Origin: Nostocales cyanobacterium HT-58-2
GTDB lineage: Bacteria > Cyanobacteriota > Cyanobacteriia > Cyanobacteriales > Nostocaceae
Length of the DNA: 64,000 nt
NCBI GenBank assembly: GCA_002163975.1
Contig: CP019636.1
Coordinates: 2,207,001 to 2,271,000 of the forward strand
Direction: 5' to 3'
This document shows positions 60,664-64,000 of the stretch, piece by piece. The number at the start of each line of letters is the position of its first letter. The first letter of the stretch is position 1. The notes below the pieces were generated by a model. It saw nothing but the letters and a program-made list of their open reading frames with translations, did no database searches and was not told the origin of the DNA. Position numbers and translations under genes: made by a program.

Positions 60664-60759
60664 TTATTCACTCCTTAATATATCTGGTAACCACAACAAG
60701 ATTAGTACTAACAAAGAGACTATAACTAAACCAACGCTAAATTGTATGGAATCATTCAT
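60664..60759 (-). CDS. Putative 31-residue single-helix membrane peptide
   Basis: The minus-strand frame MNDSIQFSVGLVIVSLLVLI, then LLWLPDILRSE, has a single strong membrane helix (about residues 8-26) and a charged end. The composition is very unlike random AT-rich sequence. No good ribosome site is visible and I recognise no family (it does not match the small photosystem or cytochrome subunits I know). It may be a real tiny protein or chance. Confidence 0.35.
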   Translation of the reverse strand: MNDSIQFSVGLVIVSLLVLILLWLPDILRSE

Positions 60760-61133
60760 ATTAGTTGCTTTTCATGATGACATTAATTGATAGTTTAACT
60801 TTACGCTTATACTTTTATTTAGTCAATTAATAAAAATTCAGTTTTTTTAGGTAATTTATCATCAAAAAAATAAACAATTGCTATTATCAGCATATAAAAA
60901 TATTGAGATTTTGAATTAAAAGCTCATCTCAATAATCCCGAATTTTTCAATAACCTAGGTATATAGGATTCCTATTTAATTTTTGGAAAAGAGTACAAGA
61001 GAATACGCAGAGGTGTACAAGTGTGAGCGTAGACAATAGACCTGTCCTTAAAACAAAGCCCAGGGAAGTTTGATTTTCCCACTTTTAAAATGAACGAAGT
61101 TTTTTCAAAAATCAAATAGGAGTGTTAATAGTA
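60760..61133. other. AT-rich region upstream of the kinase
   Basis: No gene is seen. The sequence is strongly AT-rich with A/T tracts (60835-60990). It ends with a good ribosome site (aaataggag) before the kinase ATG at 61134. A promoter near 60940-61020 is plausible but not specific. Confidence 0.4.
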
Positions 61134-62714
61134 ATGCTCGTCGGTCAAATTCTCCGCCAGCGCTATAAAATTGTCAGACTCTTAGGAAGCGGTAGCTTTG
61201 GAGTCACTTATTTAGCTGAAGATTTAGATTTACCCGACCATCCTGTATGTGTTGTAAAAAATCTCAAACAAAACCAAAATCCAGAATATTTACAACTTGC
61301 CCGAAGGTTATTTGACAGGGAAGCAAAGGTTTTATCTCACTTAGGCAATAAGTGCAGTCAAATTCCCAGACTTTTCGCCCACTTTGAAGAAAACGGCAAA
61401 TTTTATCTAGTACAGGAATTTATAGATGGGCACGATTTGAGTAAGGAAATTTTTCCTGGCAAGAAATGGAGTGAAGCTGAAGTAACACAGTTATTACAGG
61501 AAATTTTAGAACTTCTTACATTTATTCATAATAAGAATATCATTCACCGAGACATTAAACCACAAAACTTAATGCGTCGTAAGACAGACGGCAAGATAGT
61601 GTTGATAGACTTTGGCGCTGTCAAGCAAATTAGCGGATTAGTAGTCAATGCTCAAGGGCAGACAAACATCTCCGTTATTGTTGGTACTTCTGGCTATATG
61701 CCCATCGAACAATTAAATGGGTTTCCCAAGTTAAGCAGCGATATCTACGCAGTAGGGATGTTGGGAATTTATGCTTTAACTGGGATCAAACCTCAGGAAC
61801 TGCCAAGAGATAGTGGTAGTTGTGAAGTCTTGTGGCGAAATTTGGCTTCGGTTAGCCCTAGGCTGGCATATGTGCTAGATAAAATGGTGCGCTATCACTT
61901 TAATGAACGTTATCAAACAGCATCTGAGGCGTTGCAAGCGCTAACACCACCATCGCCATCAACGTTCATATTGCCATCATCGCCACAATCATTACTAACC
62001 TCCATACTAGGAGAAGTGGGAGTTAACCAGAAAGTTTTAATTAGTGCTGGAATCGGGGCGAGTGTGCTACTCGGAGTGGGATTGCTATTTATGAGTTTTT
62101 TGGGAAAACCCGTATCCGAACCAGAAAAACCTGTAGCTGAATCGCCACTCACATCCACACCGGAATCGCCACTCACATCCACACCGGAATCGCTACTCAC
62201 ACCCACACCGGAATCGCCACTCACATCCACACCGGAATCGCCACTCACACCCACACCGGAATCGCCACTCACATCCACAAATGATGTGCAATTGGTTTGC
62301 CCAGACACACCAATACCACCTCTACCGAGTACGCCAGGTAGGAAAACTGGGATAGCCACAGTTTATGGTTTCCCAAATCATTCACCACTGACAGGCAAAG
62401 GAATTATGATCTATCCTGATCAGAAGTTTGGTGGATATGTTCGATATTACGGAGAACTAAAAGATGGAAGGTTTAGCGGTTGTGGAAACTTAACGCGTGG
62501 AAATGGTGAGCGCTACGTAGGTCAGTTTGATAATGGTTCTTTTCAAGGCATAGGAAAATTTGTTTTAAAAAATGGTTGTCAATATGTAGGAGAATTCAAA
62601 AACAACCAGTATGATGGTCAAGGTACGTGGATGTGTGAAGACGGCTCGCCTTTAAGTGGAATTTGGCAGAAGGGAAAATTGCAAGGAAGCAATAAGCCTT
62701 CTAGCTACGAATAA
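61134..62714 (+). CDS. Ser/Thr protein kinase with repeat linker and MORN tail
   Basis: The protein is 526 residues from ATG 61134; a GTG at 61122 overlaps the ribosome site and is less likely. The kinase domain has GSGSFGVTYLA (18-28), Lys in VVKNL (K42), HRDIKPQN (138-145) and DFG (159-161), all intact. A membrane helix follows (about 300-324), then six 8-residue repeats of type SPLTSTPE, then MORN-like repeats (RYYGELKDGRFSGCGNLTRG, RYVGQFDNGSFQGIGKFVLK, QYVGEFKNNQYDGQGTWMCE). MORN repeats can bind lipids or partner proteins. The extracytoplasmic MORN part would act as sensor or anchor (inference). Confidence 0.92.
   Translation: MLVGQILRQRYKIVRLLGSGSFGVTYLAEDLDLPDHPVCVVKNLKQNQNPEYLQLARRLFDREAKVLSHLGNKCSQIPRLFAHFEENGKFYLVQEFIDGHDLSKEIFPGKKWSEAEVTQLLQEILELLTFIHNKNIIHRDIKPQNLMRRKTDGKIVLIDFGAVKQISGLVVNAQGQTNISVIVGTSGYMPIEQLNGFPKLSSDIYAVGMLGIYALTGIKPQELPRDSGSCEVLWRNLASVSPRLAYVLDKMVRYHFNERYQTASEALQALTPPSPSTFILPSSPQSLLTSILGEVGVNQKVLISAGIGASVLLGVGLLFMSFLGKPVSEPEKPVAESPLTSTPESPLTSTPESLLTPTPESPLTSTPESPLTPTPESPLTSTNDVQLVCPDTPIPPLPSTPGRKTGIATVYGFPNHSPLTGKGIMIYPDQKFGGYVRYYGELKDGRFSGCGNLTRGNGERYVGQFDNGSFQGIGKFVLKNGCQYVGEFKNNQYDGQGTWMCEDGSPLSGIWQKGKLQGSNKPSSYE
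62142..62285. repeat. Six 24-bp repeats in the kinase linker
   Basis: Units of 24 bp (tcgccactcacatccacacc plus ggaa) encode SPLT(S/P)TPE six times. The third unit has SLL and two units have TPT. Units are nearly identical in DNA, so the copy number is likely to vary between strains. Confidence 0.85.
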
Positions 62715-62797
62715 TTTTTAAGGGATTTTATTTCCTAATACTTTGGTTGATTCAGTATTTCAAGAATCACACTGCTGATGAAAAATTTTTCTAATCT

Positions 62798-62832
62798 AAG
62801 ATCCCCGGCTTCTCCAAGAGATTGGGGATCTT
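62798..62832 (+). terminator. Terminator-like hairpin after the kinase gene
   Basis: AAGATCCCC-17nt-GGGGATCTT is a perfect 9-bp stem followed by aattta, 84 nt after the kinase stop. The U tract is short, so efficiency is uncertain. Confidence 0.55.
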
Positions 62833-62946
62833 AATTTAGACTGCTATGTATTTTAGAAAATTTATTTTAAAAAAACTAACTACAACTGGTTGAAGCTAAA
62901 AAACATGAGATTATGTAGAATGTGCTAGACGCCGCCGCAATGCTTA

Positions 62947-63037
62947 TATAGCGTTTCTCATTTGGATGCCATACATATAGGGGAACAGCATTATTGTGCC
63001 CTTATGGGTGTATCTGACGCAATTGAGAACCGTTATA
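62947..63037. mobile_element. Small MITE-like inverted-repeat element
   Basis: The 29-bp imperfect inverted ends tatagcgtttctcatttgga... (62947-62975) and ...gcaattgagaaccgttata (63009-63037) match at about 20 of 29 positions, including TTCTCA. The element is about 91 bp and non-coding. The TATA/TATA outer bases would fit a TA target site. Confidence 0.45.
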
Positions 63038-63191
63038 AATTGAGAGTGTTCGGCGACCTGCAACACTGCAAAACCGATTTTACAAGCTTTATTTCCTTAT
63101 ACATTTTTGCTGTCTCCTTTCTACCTTAAAGTACTAGCAGGCGATTAGTCAATTTATGTCTTCGGTGTGTTGATATTTAGAGGAGTGAGAA

Positions 63192-64000
63192 ATGAATCAA
63201 AAGTTATTTACAAAGTTAATATTAGTTTTCTCTAAAACTTCTTTACTGGGTATTACAAGTTTAGTTATTTCTCTACAACCATCCCTAGCGCAACCTACGG
63301 TCGTTAATCGATTGCCAACAACAACGCCAACCTTACCACCTGCAAAAAATCCGCTCAGCCAAACACCTCCAGAAAATCCCGTCAGTCCAACACCTCCAGA
63401 AAATCCGCTCAGCCCAACACTAATACCCTCACAAAATCAGATACCAAGTCCAACACCTCCAGAAAATCCGCTCAGCCCAACACCAACACCTCTACAAAAC
63501 CAGACACCAAGTCCAACACCTCCAGAAAATCCGCTCAGCCCAACACCAACACCTCTACAAAACCAGACACCAAGTCCAACACCTCCAGAAAATCCGCTCA
63601 GCCCAAAACCAAGCCCAACCTCACCACCAAAACCAAGCCCAACCTCACCACCAAAACCGAACCCAACCTCACCACCAAAACCGAACCCAACCTCACCACC
63701 AAAACCAAACCCAACCCCACCACCAAAACCAAAGCCCAACCTCACCACCAAAACCGAACCCAACCTCCACCACCAAAACCGAACCCAACCTCACCACCAA
63801 AACCGAACCCAACCCCACCACCAAAACCGAACCCAACCTCACCACCAAAACCGAACCCAACCCCACCACCAAAACCAAGCCCAACCCCACCACCAAAACC
63901 AAACCCAACCTCACCACCAAAACCAAGCCCAACCTCACCACCAAAACCAAGCCCAACCCCACCACCAAAACCAAGCCCAACCCCACCACCAAAAACACCA
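63192..64000 (+). CDS. Proline-rich secreted protein, C-terminus beyond window
   Basis: The gene starts at ATG 63192 with a good ribosome site (gaggagtgag). A signal peptide is followed by SLQPSLA-Q (cleavage near residue 34). Then come Pro-rich repeats: TPPENPLSPTPTPLQNQTPS units, next (PKPSPTSP)n and PKPNPTSP units of 24 bp. At about 63731 and again near 63767 single-base insertions change the frame of the repeats from PKPNPTSP to KTEPNL and then HHQNRTQP-type text. The frame nevertheless stays open to the window edge. Its function is unknown; cell-wall or sheath protein is a guess. Confidence 0.7.
   Translation, partial: MNQKLFTKLILVFSKTSLLGITSLVISLQPSLAQPTVVNRLPTTTPTLPPAKNPLSQTPPENPVSPTPPENPLSPTLIPSQNQIPSPTPPENPLSPTPTPLQNQTPSPTPPENPLSPTPTPLQNQTPSPTPPENPLSPKPSPTSPPKPSPTSPPKPNPTSPPKPNPTSPPKPNPTPPPKPKPNLTTKTEPNLHHQNRTQPHHQNRTQPHHQNRTQPHHQNRTQPHHQNQAQPHHQNQTQPHHQNQAQPHHQNQAQPHHQNQAQPHHQKH
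63608..64000. repeat. 24-bp tandem repeat array
   Basis: About 16 units of ccaaaaccaagcccaacctc plus acca, varying at agc/aac/cga and tca/cca positions. Two units carry an extra base (63731 region; 63766 region). The array is part of the Pro-rich coding region and reaches the end of the window. Confidence 0.85.

Noticed and set aside
61913-62359. Minus-strand Gly/Ser/Val-rich frame
   Set aside because: It is the complement of the 24-bp repeat array of the kinase linker.
63437-63998. Minus-strand Gly/Phe/Val-rich frames
   Set aside because: They are complements of the Pro-rich repeat array. The frame is open only because the repeat contains no stop in any phase.
63608-64000. CRISPR array
   Set aside because: The 24-bp units are contiguous with no unique spacers and encode protein in frame with an upstream signal peptide.

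Overview
The window looks like chromosomal DNA of a filamentous, probably Nostocales-type cyanobacterium. The signs are scattered HIP1 octamers (GCGATCGC), many small palindromic interspersed repeats, several remnants of transposable elements, and families typical of large cyanobacterial genomes: WD40/NB-ARC STAND proteins, CHAT and CHASE2 proteins, DUF1822, DUF928, haemagglutinin-like secreted proteins, MORN-tailed Ser/Thr kinases and a GUN4 domain. No rRNA, tRNA or CRISPR array was seen.

Region 1 (1-11160) is an accessory, defence-like area. It holds four toxin-antitoxin pairs (three PIN-type modules and one BrnT/BrnA), a TIR-GUN4 fusion followed by a GTPase with a glycine-zipper tail, and an HTH/NB-ARC/WD40 STAND gene split by one frameshift. 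It ends in a patchwork of gene scraps: an uppP piece, an IS630 transposase tail, and a second copy of the antitoxin found at the left edge of the window.

Region 2 (11184-20513) is mostly metal homeostasis: a three-HMA P-type ATPase divergent from a SmtB-type repressor around a perfect operator-like palindrome, a membrane protein of unknown function, a small CbtB protein, a YnfA-family protein and an Nramp transporter. A secreted TPR protein and a small exported Cys-motif protein follow. Region 3 (14637-15174 and 20578-23032) contains two damaged TnpB elements and one apparently complete IS982-family insertion with target duplication.

Region 4 (23497-48674) is a cell-surface/secretion neighbourhood. 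A sigma-like protein with two tandem HTH segments, a DUF1822 protein, a CHAT-CHASE2 membrane protein, a DUF928 protein and a 1210-residue haemagglutinin-like exoprotein run in the same direction. They are followed by a complete IS5-type element, an NHLP-type export ABC protein, a second exoprotein on the opposite strand, a 73-residue double-glycine leader peptide, a C39-peptidase ABC exporter with its HlyD partner, and a TPR-CHAT protease-like protein.

Region 5 (49128-64000) starts with a ParA/MinD-like ATPase, a haem-sensor-like DUF3365/HAMP protein and a double cyclic-nucleotide-binding-fold protein. These lead into a second, complete HlyD/C39-ABC/ABC export set, which an IS110 element separates from the signalling genes. 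A MORN-tailed kinase and a proline-rich secreted protein built on 24-bp repeats close the window.

The strongest candidate system is the pair of paralogous C39-peptidase export machines with a leader-peptide substrate, embedded among CHAT proteins, giant exoproteins and a dedicated sensory operon. The second candidate is the TIR-GUN4/GTPase pair inside the toxin-antitoxin-rich region. All functional statements come from reading motifs; no database search was run.
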